Below, piece after piece: positions 32,070-44,149 of a stretch of 64,000 bases of DNA. The notes under the pieces were generated by a model. It was given only the letters and a program-made list of their open reading frames with translations, searched no databases and was not told the origin of the DNA. The stretch is taken from contig JAZGTN010000052.1 in NCBI GenBank assembly GCA_037783415.1, positions 2,790,001 through 2,854,000 on the forward strand. Reading direction: 5' to 3'. The DNA comes from Leptasterias polaris (Eukaryota > Echinodermata > Asteroidea > Forcipulatida > Asteriidae). A program made the translations under genes and the position numbers. Numbering within the stretch: the stretch's first letter is position 1; each line of letters begins with the position of its first letter.

Positions 32070-32381
32070 ATGAAATTAAGTAAGCCATGTTATGATGAAT
32101 GGCGGTTCCAGGATTGTTTTGCTTTCTTACTCCCGTCTAGTTACCGAAAGATGTTTATTTTGCTACTGCAACAAGACGGAGCTTGCATCGCGAAACTTAC
32201 CGAGACGTTGAGTCCGGGGCTTTTTCTTGTGAAATTGGGGGCCGGGGGATGGACTTATGTGGACCATCACTTCCGGGATGATAAATCTCCGGAATTTACG
32301 CCCGTTGGTAGCCAACATGTACTGAATATTGATTCACACACTGATTTTTATGAATTGTTGAGGGGTCTTCAATCTTTATAA
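32070..32381 (+). CDS. 103-codon ORF of unknown function
   Basis: I do not recognise this protein. It is intact from MKLSKPCYDEWRFQD to a stop after FYELLRGLQSL. The composition is balanced, with a Trp/Gly/Asp-rich centre (GGWTYVDHHFRDD) and no signal peptide or membrane segment. Both duplicates keep it open; they differ at two positions, both amino-acid changing (R/P and L/Q). It could be a terminal exon, a small gene, or chance ORF in noncoding DNA. It lies between the two BRI3-like genes on the same strand. Confidence 0.25.
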   Translation: MKLSKPCYDEWRFQDCFAFLLPSSYRKMFILLLQQDGACIAKLTETLSPGLFLVKLGAGGWTYVDHHFRDDKSPEFTPVGSQHVLNIDSHTDFYELLRGLQSL

Positions 32382-32419
32382 GCGACAGTGTTTGTTTCTG
32401 TTAGTTAGTTTGTTTGTTT

Positions 32420-32427
32420 GTTGTTGC

Positions 32428-32464
<37 letters not shown>

Positions 32465-32475
32465 GGTGGTGGTGG
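32420..32475. repeat. (GTT)n microsatellite
   Basis: A run of GTT units with one GCT break, passing into GGT units. The copy in block 2 (46858-46934) is longer and has a second GCT break, so the locus is length-variable. Confidence 0.9.
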
Positions 32476-33255
32476 TTTTTTAAAGGTATTTTTTTAATGG
32501 GGGGGGGGGGGGTATGATCGTACAAATACCCCCTCCCGTTCAGAACCCTTCCCCTTTTGCCCCCAAATGAGATCGAAAAATGCACAAACAAATGGTTCGA
32601 TGCATTAAAAAGCCTCCACCAAATCGTGTCTTTAACCCCCGTTGCCCCCCCCCCCCCCCCTCCCCCCGGTGAAGTGTCTGATTACGCCGCAGGGACAAGT
32701 TTGAATTTGGGATAAGAATAAGTCAAGTCTCCTTTTCCTTTTGCAAAGTATAGTAATAATGTCTGACTTCTTGTAATGTCAACAATAGGTTGAAACCTTG
32801 TAGAGATAACTGTCCTATAAAAGTATGCCAGAGGTCGCCAGAATCGACAACATTTGAACACCAAAGTACTTCTGACGTGGTGTTACCAAATTATAGGGTG
32901 TTTAAGGTGTTCATAAGGACGTTCTATACTTCAACTCACAATGACCTGGTGGTGATCCAGCCGGGCCGAAGCCGTAGCCGTCAAAGGTCGTACAAGACAC
33001 AAGCAATTACATTTATTATTTTTTCTTGTTTACAATATTCAGTCATAACCCGTATCCGCTAAATTATCTGAAATATCAACAACATTACGCAACGTTGACA
33101 TACACAAGGAGTCGTCCTCGGTTCAAAGTCTGAGTATTTTTTTGTCGATGACGTGATGCTATAATCACATGAGATTGTCGTCATTTTTCTGAAGAGATTT
33201 TTTCAGCTTTAATAAGCATTATATTTCTGTCATAATACTCCACTGTTTTGAGACA

Positions 33256-36183
33256 ATGGATCCTATTCTTAACGAAAAACCCGTCGATGGTTCGAGTCCA
33301 GAGCAAGCCATGCCCGTGGCCATGCCCGTGCCAATGGCGATGCCCATGCCCGGTCCCACCGACCAACCCCCGGCGTACAACTCCGAGTGGACAGCCCCAC
33401 CAAACATGCAGTATGCTCCAGTAGGTTTACCAGCAGCAGGCAGCCAAGCCGTGTATCCACCACCGGTACAAGGGGGCTACCCACCACCGGCACAAGGCTC
33501 TGCTTACCCGCCAACTCAGGGACATTACCCACCACCGCAAGGCGCTGCTTACCCACCGACGCAATACCGTAAGTATTTTGTCAAAACATTACGTCAATAA
33601 TTATGTCAACAGCCAAATATTACTAAGTAATAAACCACACCGAAGATAAATTATCTGGGAAGACAAAATCCTACTTTCAGGGTGTCTTCATCCCGAGATA
33701 AATCATATCAGGTTGTCGTCATCTTACGTTTATGATGTCATCAAGGATGGCACTTCCAGAGCTCCGTAGGGTGGTTCCTTGCACTTGCCGGTACCGGAAA
33801 GCGGAAGGAGATTTTTTTTTTTTATTTTTTTTTTTTTATACTAAAATACAACAACAATGGTTTATCTTATTGTCAGGAATTTTGTGCACGTTCATAGATG
33901 TGTTTTTTTTCGATTGCAGTAGTCGAAATAAGCACTTTTGTCTGTGTTGTTCAAAGTTTTTTTCTTGACTTTGGTATAATATAGTTTGTCAAACGGTTTT
34001 ATTTCTCTGCACTGGGAATGCCGCTGCGGTAGGTTATTTAACCTGTATAGACCATTGAAACCTGTGACATCAAAATGTTTACAAAAGAGCCACAGAGCCT
34101 GCACTTCCTTAGACTTGGTTCAAGTCGGATTTCGTGCTAACCGAGTCAACGGTACATGTCTGATGAGCTTTTTAAATGTGCGCCCTCTAGTGCCAATTAA
34201 TTGCCAATCCAGACAGTTGGATCGATAGCACTGATCTCTATTATACTGACTGGATAGCAGGTTGGCCTATGCGTGTGCACAGGACCGTGAAGTCACCGCA
34301 CACCAGCGGCGGCCATTTTGAAACACCCAACAAGCTGTTGAATGCACATAGCGGGTATACAAAATACGATGTCTTTTTTAATTTAAATAAGGGATTTCAT
34401 CACATAAACATGTTTTTCCTTTCCTCCAATGTTTTTTATACCCACAATGTAAGTATATTCATTGCACACATATGGGGGATTTATAAATAGGCTAGATTTT
34501 CACGATGTGATGGGAACATGTAATTTGTTACTTCAAATTTGAAGTTGAATGCCGAGTGTTTTTATTAAGTAATCCCTGTCATTCGCTCAAACCCTCACAC
34601 CCACATAAGCCCAGGTACATACAAGTACATTCGTTGATCCGGTGAATTACACCCCAATTTACTTAAAGGCAAAGTATACTTTGGTTTGTGAACTTCTTGC
34701 CAAGTAACCTTTGATGGTCATTTATTTGTTGAGTAATTTCAAAAAATGATCCCGATTAAGCATTGTATAAAATCATGTAAATTAAAGAATAACACAACAA
34801 TACATTGAAGAACAAACAAGCATGTTATGAGTTGTTTAAGTGGTATTCATTCCTGTATATTGTTCATTAGAATTTTACAACAAACTGGTTTTATCAATTC
34901 TATAAACAAATAATAAAAAATAAAAAATTTACAAATAAATACAATAAAAATTAAGAATTTCAAGCAAGTTATTGAAAGAAAATTTGTTACACTGTGACCC
35001 TCTTTCCTAATCCAAGCTAATTGCAAATTTTTGAACATTTACATTTCACATTTTGCAAAAGTCTGCACACTATAAATTTATATAAATAAATATATGTAAA
35101 TAACAAAATAAATAATAAACCAATAAACAACAAACCCATAAATGAATGAATAAAAAAAGATTAAATAAATAAATAAATAGATGAGTCAACCAATACAAAA
35201 ATACATAACATGCAACCCCCCCCCCCAAAAAAAAATCCCCCCAAAAATTTCGGCTAAAAAACATGATTGTATGCACAGATGTGCATGCCCCACGCTGTTT
35301 GTGTGGCTGTTTTGGGTGTTTCAAAATGGCGTCCACTGAGCTGCGGTGGCTTCAATGAACGCACTCAACCCGCTATCCAGTCAGTATAATAGAGATCAGT
35401 GGTCTAGATCGATAGCAGAGTTGATTGGCACTTTCCTGTCGAGCGAGGGCGCACAACAAAGTGGTGAAATAAAGCTGCGTGCGATGCAGTGGATTAATCA
35501 GACGACCAAGGACTCGACGAAAGTTCGACTTGGGTCAGGTCTAGCACTACCTGCATGTACGACTTGAAGAAGGCTCAATGGAAGATATCACATAAAAACT
35601 TATATGTTATGGAAATTGTACCGTTTGGTTTCAATCACTTTGTGAAGAAAGGGGGCACATCTCAAATCTTGTTCAGCTGTTTCTGAATTGATGTGGAAAT
35701 TATGACACACAATGTAACATTTCCCATATGACTAGTGCACTATCTTGCCTGCCAGAAAAACCCTGGAATGTACAAGGTCACCCTTTTTGTAATAAAACAA
35801 AGGTTACAAGCTATGAACTTCTTTTTCGATAAAATAAATAACCAAATTTGTATTTTACCTGCAAACGAGACTGCTGTTGTAGCATTACCAGAGTTTAGAA
35901 TTAAATAATCAATATCTTTTTATTCTCCTCTCTCTTTAATTTTGGGGGTTTAACAGAGTACCATGGCTACAGCCAACCTAGTGGTCCGACGACTGTTACC
36001 GGCACTACCACTTCACAAGTCATCATCAGTTCCCGTACCTGCCCCAAGTGCGAATCTGGAATTATGCAGGAGCAGTTCACGGCGTGCGGGATCTTATGCG
36101 CCATCTTCTTCTTCCCATTTGGTGTATTCTGCTGCTTAGCTATGAGGGAATATAGATGCTCGTATTGCCATGCATTATTCTAA
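33256..36183 (+). CDS. BRI3: BRI3-like membrane protein B (copy 1, two exons)
   Basis: Second BRI3-type gene. Exons 33256-33568 and 35957-36183, phase 1 as in gene A, 179 residues. The N-terminus has the shared EKPVDGSSPEQA block, a Met-Pro repeat (MPVAMPVPMAMPMP), the PPxY motif in DQPPAYN, then a Pro/Gln/Tyr-rich repeat tract (YPPPVQGG, YPPPAQGS, YPPTQGH). The C-terminus has CPKC, FTACGILCAIFFFPFGVFCC and REYRCSYCHALF, i.e. two C-x2-C pairs either side of a hydrophobic segment with the FPFG..CC signature. Vertebrate BRI3 is about 125 residues; the extra length here is the repeat tract. The 2.4-kb intron is mostly an inverted-repeat element. Confidence 0.87.
34010..35830. mobile_element. Large inverted-repeat element in BRI3-B intron
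   Basis: The segment 34229-34264 is the reverse complement of 35366-35401 with one mismatch (CACTGATCTCTATTATACTG core). Weaker pairing extends outward (GCGCCCTCTAG.. near 34183 with CGAGCGAGGGCGC near 35441) and inward (GGCCATTTTGAAACACCC with GGGTGTTTCAAAATGGCG). Its right part contains the dispersed repeat also seen at 13740 and 55690. No transposase. Exact ends are uncertain. Duplicate at about 48450-50260. Confidence 0.55.
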
Positions 36184-37314
36184 AACAAAAAATTGTATTA
36201 CCTATAGCTACTGGTTTATCCGGGGGTCGATGGTGTAACTAGACTTTTATTTGGGGAGGAGGTTGGGGGCAGCAGGCGGAGTCAAAGAAAATGGGGGATG
36301 GGGGGGGGGGGGGGGTACGTTTTATACGAATACGAATATAAACCATTTGCTAAAGTGCGAGACCCATCCATTGAATAGTTTTAGTTATGTTAGCTGATGT
36401 ACTGATCCAGAACCAAACAAACTGCATTCTCTAAACAATCGTAGACTAGATGAGTTGTACAGTGTGTGCACTACTGAGGTTTTAATTGCAAAATAATAGT
36501 AACAATAATAATGTTTTTATTTTAGTAAACCACTCTTCATCAATTTTAGAACATCTTTCGGCTGGGTAGGAGATTGCAAGGTCTTCCCCGATCTCTTTTG
36601 GGGGGAGTGATGAGGCAATGGGAGGGGAACAAGGTTCAAAGTGTGAGGGAGGGTGCGGTATTGCCTCCCCTTGGTTACGCCGCTGAAGGGGGTAACACAG
36701 GATACGAGTGTTATATAATACGGAAACGGGGGGTGGGGGAGCAGTCACTTTCTGAGTAGTTAAAGTACTTAAGTATTCAGTACTGATGAGTATTTTGAAA
36801 CTAGCCTACGGGGACATGAAATAATGCGATAACCTGGTTGGGGGGGGGGGGGGCAGATGTGTTTGATGTGTTGATCGGTGCTCTGAACATCTGCAGGACA
36901 AATCAAAACAAATCACCCCCCCCCCCCCCCCCCCCAGCAAATAAAAAGAATCCAGAATGTTTAGTACCTAGAATGTTTTCCCCACAAGCCAAAGTTTCAA
37001 ATTCCATGTAACAGGCCTGGAATTTCATCATTGAGAGGGCAAGGCCATTTTCATTTTGCAAAGGGTACTTCCATTGGAAAATCTTTAAGTCTATGGGAAT
37101 ATTTTGAAGAGGCACCAAGGATAATTCCGGCCTGATGTAATATCTTCTATCTGCAGGCTCTTGAGACATTGTTGTATGAAGTGTCGGCACTGGTTCAATC
37201 CTCTAGCATTGGACGCATTCCTTACTCCGCAAGACTCCTTACTGTGTGCATGACAGCACTAGCTAAGGTAGGTAACCAGTCTCCCTTATCCACAAGGTTT
37301 TAATCATACTCGTG

Positions 37315-37445
37315 GTGTTTCGTGGCCTAGCGGTGAAGCAAACTGGACTCGGGCTCGGATGTTTCTGATCAGCAGAGTGTGGGTTCCAGTCCTGGTCTTG
37401 ACACTTGTGTCCTTAACCAAAACACCTAACCATTATTGCTTCAAG
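37315..37445 (+). repeat. tRNA-derived SINE, second family (block 2)
   Basis: Duplicate of the SINE at 22950-23080, with TTCGTGGCCTAGCGG at the A-box side and GGGTTCCAGTCC at the B-box side. Confidence 0.7.
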
Positions 37446-37860
37446 ACAATGCTGATTTCAAAATAGTCTCTCTCCAGCTTGAGTCAGGAAAATGCTCATT
37501 TCAAAATGGTCTCTCTCCAGCTTGAATCAAGAAAATGCTAATTTCTAAATAGTCTCTCTCCAGCTTGAATCAAGAAAATTCTCATTTCAAAATGGTCTCT
37601 CTCCATCTTGAATCAAGAAAATGTTCATTTCAAAAAGGTCTCTCTCCAGCTTGAATCAAGAAAATGCTCATTTCAAAATGGTCTCTCCATCTTGAATCAA
37701 GAAAATGCTAATTCAAAATGGTCTCTCTCAAGCTTGAATCATGAAAATGCTAATTAAAAATGGTCTCTCTCCATCTTGAATCAAGAAAATGCTAATTTCA
37801 AATAGGTCTCCCCATGTTGAATGAAGAAAATACTCATTTAAAAATGATCTCTCTCCAGCT
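37443..37860 (+). repeat. 43-bp minisatellite of 3' splice-site modules (block 2)
   Basis: Ten units, against nine in block 1. The unit with ATTGTCTCTCTCC is absent here; units with GGTCTCTCCATC and TAATTAAAAATGG are additional. The final unit is again the exon 17 acceptor (exon starts at 37859). Unit turnover is thus faster than base substitution in the surrounding DNA. Confidence 0.9.
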
Positions 37861-39375
37861 TGCCTCCCGTTGTCAAGACCTCATCCCGCGGGTTCTTCTC
37901 TGTCTCACCAAGGTCTCCCAGCAACAGATGAGGAGCTGTACCGAAGACGAGCACAAGAAGGCTTTGATGGATAGGGCCAGTGAGCTCATCGACGTCCTGA
38001 AATTGCCCGAGTGAGTTTGATTCTGCTTTTAAGAATATGTTAAAGAAAACCATAAAAAGCAAAAAAATGTAACAAATTAAAACTGATATAAAAGTATATA
38101 TGTTATGCAAATTAATCAAAATGAAACATGTAAGCATTTGTATAAATTATTGTTTATAATACCGAACTCTACCCTTATGTCTCCAGTGTTGCATCAGCCA
38201 TTTTGAGTCCAACATGTGAGATCGAAGATGGGCATTGGCACCAAGACGTCAACACGTCAGTCCCTTCTCTGCTTCAGTCAATCTATCACATCGTTCAGCA
38301 TGGAATTTAACATGAGCTATTAGTGGTCAACCAAACTGTAAATTGTTCATAGTGTACAAATATGATGGCTAACTGTTAATTTAAATATAGGGTTTCCCGG
38401 TCACATTCGACGAAAAACCAACAACAACAAAAACAAAAAAAATCAAACATCCTGTTTCACCTTCATGCATTTGTAATGAAGCCTCACCACTTGAAACCAT
38501 CATTCAATTTCACTTTGAGGCATGCACATTTATATAAAATTGTATAAAGGGACCCATTGCCTTCGGATTGGGCGCTTTGGGGTATAAAATAGATTTGTCA
38601 TGAAATGAATATGGTTGGAAAGTTGTTTTAAAAGTAGAATATAACGATCCTCACAAACATTCCTCGAAATTGTGTGGTTTTCCTTTTACTTCGTGAAACT
38701 AAGATGGTCTTCAATTTTGTTTTTGTAGAACCAAATTTGTTACCCCATAAAATTATGAACTGTGTTAGTTCACCAAGTAAAATGTAAATCGTTGACTTTG
38801 ACCAGGCTGGACCGCGGGACAGTTGTATTGCATTAAGTATCCGGCCAGCCCGCTGCCGATCCGTTTATTGGTATAAATAAACTATTGAACCCAATGGAAT
38901 TCGCCTAGAATTTGTTATTACCACATAAGACAAAAGGAGACAAAATATTCTGTGTGAGTGGCTTGATCAACCCCCTTTTCTTTGTGTTTTATCATTCGAC
39001 ATTATTTACAATATCACAGATTTTTTGCTAAAGAAGATCTCCAGCCGTTCCATAAAAGTCTCGAGATCACGTAAAGTGTCAAGCCTGAAAAGCCATTTGC
39101 TAACGCTTCAACTATATCTGATTTCCAACAGTCGTTTAAGATTTGTGAAATCGTCACCAAATAAATCTGCGACATTTTCGGCAGGACCGATTCCCGGCAG
39201 TTGCATAAAAATCAACGAAATCAACGGAAGTTATGTGATCATATATTTTTCAGCAAAGCTGATTTCTGACAGTCGCTTTCAAACGAAATCAAACAAATGC
39301 AACCAATGGGTAACATACATGTTTCTGGAGGTCGCGTGTACCGCGAAACCAATACTGTAGTATGCACTTCCCTGC

Positions 39376-39761
39376 TTAAAGGCACAGTGCACGTTTGGTA
39401 ATGACTCTGAAAATTAATGGCAATAAAAACTTACTTGGTAAGAAGTACAGCAGCTTTGGGTAGAATAATGAATTTTGGGAAATTTTGATTTTCGAAGTAC
39501 TACGGTTATGGAAAAATATATCACTTTTATTCCCCAAAATTTGAATCTGAGAAGCGTTTCTGTCAGAAACGCTTCTCAGACTGTGTATTCCTATTCTTCA
39601 TGCGTGGAAATATTAGCTCCGGTTTTTCGGTGATTTCTCAAAAATGCGACCACCTTTTGAAGTGAAATTTTCACAGGTTAGTTTTATTGTATGTACCTAC
39701 ATTTATATAGGATTAACACAATCAGTAGGCTCCAATTACCAAACGTATGCAACACATTTAA
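39376..39761. mobile_element. TTAA-flanked MITE, family B (block 2)
   Basis: Duplicate of 24969-25354, with the same TTAA ends and the internal CTGAGAAGCGTTTCTG hairpin. Confidence 0.75.
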
Positions 39762-40817
39762 AGGGTTAACTAACTCAGCTTCCGGGACTTCGCTTGTACT
39801 GCAAATCCCAACAAGCAATTATTTATAACACAACTACATGTTAGCCATTTAACTTTCGCATACAGAATGTAATTAATCAACAAAATAAACGGCGCCCATT
39901 AATCAAAATAACTGTCCACACACAGCCCGTCCAGTAAAATATCTTGAATATTTCAAAGTTGGCCCATTTGTAACTTTACAGAACGACCCCCAAAATTTAC
40001 AAAAGTGAAGATCAAACGGATAAACCTTGGGACTATGAAGGTGTGACTAATGAAATACCGCAAATCGGTCATCGCGATGACCGCCGCCAATAAATAAATA
40101 ACTCAATATAAATAGATATAAGTAAGAATAAAATGAAATAAGTAAATTAAACAAATAAATAAATTAATTGCATTTTTAATACTTGATAATAAATATTTAT
40201 GAGTGCAATGGAGAGAATTGTTTTCATTCGTTGACTGGGTGGAGTCTTCATTTCTGTGTTTGTAGTAGTAGCAAAACAACATAAACCACTAAATCCTGTA
40301 GTAATTTGTATTTTGACCCCTTGAACGTCACGCGTTGGTTATACTGTCCGCCACGCCCATTTTGGGGAGTCAAATTGCACGTGAAACATGAGGTGCATGG
40401 CTTAAAATGAACACCGGTATACTTGACTTTCAAAATGACACGACGTCGGTGAACTGGATCAACAATACCTTACCTTTTAACAAGTAAGTATAATTATAGG
40501 GCGGGTCACACTTTGGTAATGATCAATATATTGTGTAATTTCTATCCGGACGTTTACTTGTTATACGATTGTAATCGTGGTAAGCATCCTGTGAAATTAT
40601 CATGTCTGAAATGCCCCCGTTGATTATAGAGAAACGATCCATGCATTAATCGTTTCTCAGATCAGATTTCAGAGGGTCGGTGTTCGTTCGCAAATGCTGC
40701 GGCCAGAGATAAAATTGTGTCAATGTTGACAAAAACCAAACGATGGCCCTACCTTTAAACTGAAATTGGTAAGTGCAATAATTCTGAAGACCCCTTTGTA
40801 ACATAAAAGGCCTGTAT

Positions 40818-41193
40818 TTAAAGGCACTGAACACGTTTGGTAATTACTCAAAATATATATTAGCATAACAACTTACTTGGTAACCAGCAACGGAGAGCTG
40901 TTGATTGTATAAAACATTGTGAGAAACGACTCCCTCTGAAGTAATGTAGTTTTTGAGAAAGAGGTAACTTCTCACTAAAATAATAAAAGACTTCATGCAT
41001 GAAGCCTTTTATTAGCATCTGAAAGCACACAAAATTGTGCAACAAGGGTGTTTTTTCTTTCTTTATTTTCTTGCAACTTCGATGACCGATTCAGCCCAAA
41101 TTTTCACAGGTTTGTTATTTTATGCATATGTTGGGATACACCGAGTGACAATACCGGTCTTTGATAATTACCAAACATGTTCAGTGCCTTTAA
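40818..41193. mobile_element. TTAA-flanked MITE, family A (block 2)
   Basis: Duplicate of 26411-26787; TTAA on both sides and the TTAAAGGCACTGAACACG end are preserved. Confidence 0.8.
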
Positions 41194-42538
41194 ACCACAT
41201 TTCCGCTTGAATCATATTATGTTTCAACTTTGTGTGTAAACTATCACATGGTTTCCTGAATTAAAGTTCATTACGGAATTTTATGTGTTTTCCCGGAAGC
41301 ACTGAACTAAATAAACAGAGTGATGGACACCGCCATTTTATGAAATCAACACTGTCATGGAAATTGCCCAATCATCAAGAGATCATTACCAAACTTAAAA
41401 TCCCCATTATATGATGTATTTCTCATCTTAAAGGGGACACATTGCCTTCGGAGTGGCGCTTTGGGCTTTAAAAAGCATTTGTCTTGAAATGAATATGGTT
41501 GGAAAGATGTTTTAAAACGTAGAGCATTATTATTAAGTCACACAAATATCCCTCAAAATTGCGTAGTCTTCTGTTTAGTTCGTGTTTAGCACGGTAAAAA
41601 AAGGCCATCATTTGCATTTTCGCTTGCCATTGGCTGGGTCTTGTGCTTTTAATGCTGAATTATTCAAATTGGGAAGTCTTGCATGTTCGTCTATGTATAC
41701 GCGTGTTTGTACACGTACAATACCTTTGCATGCTCATTATGCATCTCATTATTGGCGACTGTAGGGAAAACAAACTCACATCTCGGTATATTATGTCTGC
41801 AGCTAAAACATAAAGCTTTATAACAACCGGAAGCAATAAAGTGAACAGGGTGGAAACCATTTTAGGAAATCGACACCGTGTTCGGGAAATTGCAAAAATT
41901 TTAAGAAATCATGACCGAATAAACAATTCCCAGTAATAGTTTATGTCTCTTCCTCAATTGAGAATAAAAATGATTGGAATAAGTCTATACTGAGCAGGGC
42001 TATAACTCTCTGCAGTCTAAAGAGAGAGCAGTAGTTGCAAGCAACGCTTCTTTAGCAGCTCTTGAGAGTTTTTTTTACTGAACCGTGTAAGTTGAGGATC
42101 AGAACAACTCACAGCCTGCAGTTTACATGCTTCATTGCACATCGAACAGGAGAACATAATGTTTGTTTATGTTGATAATGTAAATGAGCAGATGGAGCAC
42201 ATTTCTCGATAGGTATTTCTCTTTCTACGGAGCATGGCCAGAGCCATCTCCAAATACTATTTATTTGGGGTTTCGTGTACCAAATCTCTCTGTGAGTAGC
42301 CTATATTGTGTTGTATTTAAAACATCTTTTTAACAGAGAAGTATTGTAATTTTGGGGCTCAAGTTGTATCGTTTTACTTGTGTTGTGGTAGGCAGCCTCA
42401 ATGGAAATACCAACAACACTATACGATTCAATTACGATTGACTTAGTGAGATTTTCTTCATATTTCTCAGGGAGTTTGTATCTTTAATGAACTTACAATA
42501 ATTAATGTAATTCTTTTAATATCAATCCACTAAGGGTA

Positions 42539-44149
42539 ATGGATCTTAATTCAGACGAAAAGCCCATCGATGGTTCGAGTCCAGAGCAAGCCGTGTCCAT
42601 GCCCGACCAACCCCCGGCGTACAACCCCGAGTGGCTAGCCCCGCAAAATGAGCAGTATGTTACCAAGGGTAAGTTTTCACAGTTTGAAACATCGGGTTTT
42701 GGTCTCAGGTTTTTCTGTGAAATATTTCCCTCACAAATGTATGGTGGCCCTGAAGGGACATCAAACATATATATTTACGTGAATATTTACGTAAATATTC
42801 ATGGTTTTTGCCCTAAATCGCAAATATTCACGCAAATATTCACGTAAATATTTCGATTTGTGACCAATCGCAAATATTTACGTAAATATTTACGTGAATA
42901 TTTGCGAATTGGGGCAAAAATATATGGTCGATGTCCCTTCAGGGCCACCATACAAATGAAATATTGACTTCATGTTCGAGGGAAATATTTCACAGGAAAA
43001 CAAACGGTTCTAGGGGTGCACTCCACTAAATAGGGAGAAAACAGAGCGTCTTCCTCATTAGTATTTTGTAGGCCCTCAAAATATTCTCTTTAGACAGATT
43101 TGAGAGCTCAATAAAAGGAGTAGGCCTATATAGCAATCCTTCACCGATCTTGAACTCTTGGTGGCAGCAGACAGCCTCCATTACTGCGGTGGTACCTGGG
43201 TGGTACTGCGCTGCCTAGCGACTGGTATAAGGTTTGGGCTACACGGCGATCATTTGATCAGTCACGGGTTATTGGACTTTTACTTTGCAAATCGCGTAAA
43301 CCCGTCGCTAGGCAGCGCAGTACCACCCAGGTACCACCGCAATAATGGCGGTATCTGCTGCCACCAAGAGTTCAAGATCGGTGAAGGATTGCTGTATACA
43401 GAGTGTAAAAATGTTGACCAATTGTGACCTGGGGGTTGTTGGATCCCAACTTGAGGTATTTTGGATGAAATAGGCCCTGAAATAAATGGACCTGAAATAA
43501 ATGGACCTGTTCTCCGAGAGGTGTGGGAAATTACTTTTCAAGATCGATGCTCAATTACACCGGTGTAGGGGTACGTGTTTTTTATTTTTGTAGTGGAGGG
43601 AGAATAACTCGACGGGCCCTGGGACTCTTCATATCAAATTGAGCAGAAGATAAAAATTCAAAGAGGCAATGGATAATTTTTCCTTTACTTTAAAAAAGCT
43701 GTGAGACTTCTAATTGTTTATTTTTGTGTGTGTATTTTTTAATAATTAGTATTTTACACTGTGGGCCCTATGCTATGGGAGTTTATTTAGTGGGATGCAC
43801 GCAACCCTATGAATATCACAACCAGACCCTCAGACTAAAATTAAACAATGGTGTTTTTTATCCTTACTAATCCTGTATAATACCTTTTAATGTCCTCTTC
43901 TTTTGTTTAGTCGTGACCGAGTACCCCAACTACAAACAGCCACTATCTCGCGGCCCGGTGATGACCGATGCCGATGCCTCATGGGAGGTCCACACCGTCC
44001 CTACCTGCCCCGAGTGCAAGTCCGGGCTGCTACACGAGCAGTTCACGACGTGTGGGATCGTCTGTGCTTTCTGTTTCTTCCCGTTTGGAGTACTGTGCTG
44101 CTTAAGCATGAGGGAACGTGTGTGCTCGCAATGCCATAAAATATTCTAA
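42539..44149 (+). CDS. BRI3: BRI3-like membrane protein A (copy 2, two exons)
   Basis: Exons 42539-42668 and 43911-44149, phase 1, 122 residues. Exon 1 encodes the same 43 residues as copy 1, with the PPAY motif. Exon 2 starts with VVTEYPNYKQP and contains the extra segment DADASWEVHT before PTCPEC; both are missing from copy 1. The remaining C-terminus is the same apart from T to I near the end (CHKIF). The deleted stretches in copy 1 are bordered by short direct repeats (AG; ACC), so copy 2 probably represents the ancestral form. This is inference from the microhomology. Confidence 0.85.
42738..42954. mobile_element. MITE with perfect 25-bp TIRs (block 2)
   Basis: Duplicate of 28332-28548 with the same TIRs and the ATATTTACGT palindromic interior. 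Confidence 0.85.
43133..43392. mobile_element. Foldback element with ~90-bp arms (block 2)
   Basis: Duplicate of 28727-28986; arms 43133-43222 and 43304-43392. Confidence 0.85.

Larger units (their letters stand above)
29705..33255. other. Spacer between BRI3-like genes A and B
   Basis: Apart from the entries listed separately (LINE-like tail, foldback, 103-codon ORF, GTT microsatellite) this holds long homopolymers (16 G at 29767, 27 C at 30101, 26 G at 31048) and AT-rich sequence. A second open stretch at 31641-31952 is conserved between the duplicates but has no recognisable family. Confidence 0.4.
22503..36862. repeat. Segmental tandem duplication, copy 1 (~14.36 kb)
   Basis: Starts at TTGATGTGTTGATCGG in AP5Z1 intron 15 and ends in a G run plus GCAGA near 36857, then five filler bases. 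Content: AP5Z1 exons 16-18, BRI3-like gene A, a 103-codon ORF, BRI3-like gene B. Compared with copy 2 it is nearly identical base for base. Most differences are homopolymer lengths, one minisatellite unit, microsatellite length and a few short indels. This copy completes the AP5Z1 gene. Confidence 0.95.
37157..38310 (+). pseudogene. AP5Z1: Orphan AP5Z1 3' end (exons 16-18)
   Basis: Second copies of the last three AP5Z1 exons at 37157-37267, 37859-38010 and 38187-38310, with splice sites and stop codon intact. The only coding difference I see from copy 1 is synonymous (ACT versus ACC in exon 17). Exons 1-15 are missing, so there is no start codon or promoter of its own. It could only be expressed by read-through splicing from the upstream gene, or it is an allele of the same exons if the duplication is an assembly effect. 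The downstream AATAAA is at 38876. Confidence 0.9.

Noticed and set aside
35346..35567. 73-codon open frame in the BRI3-B intron
   Set aside because: Lies in the arm of the inverted-repeat element and is matched by repeat sequence, not by a protein family.
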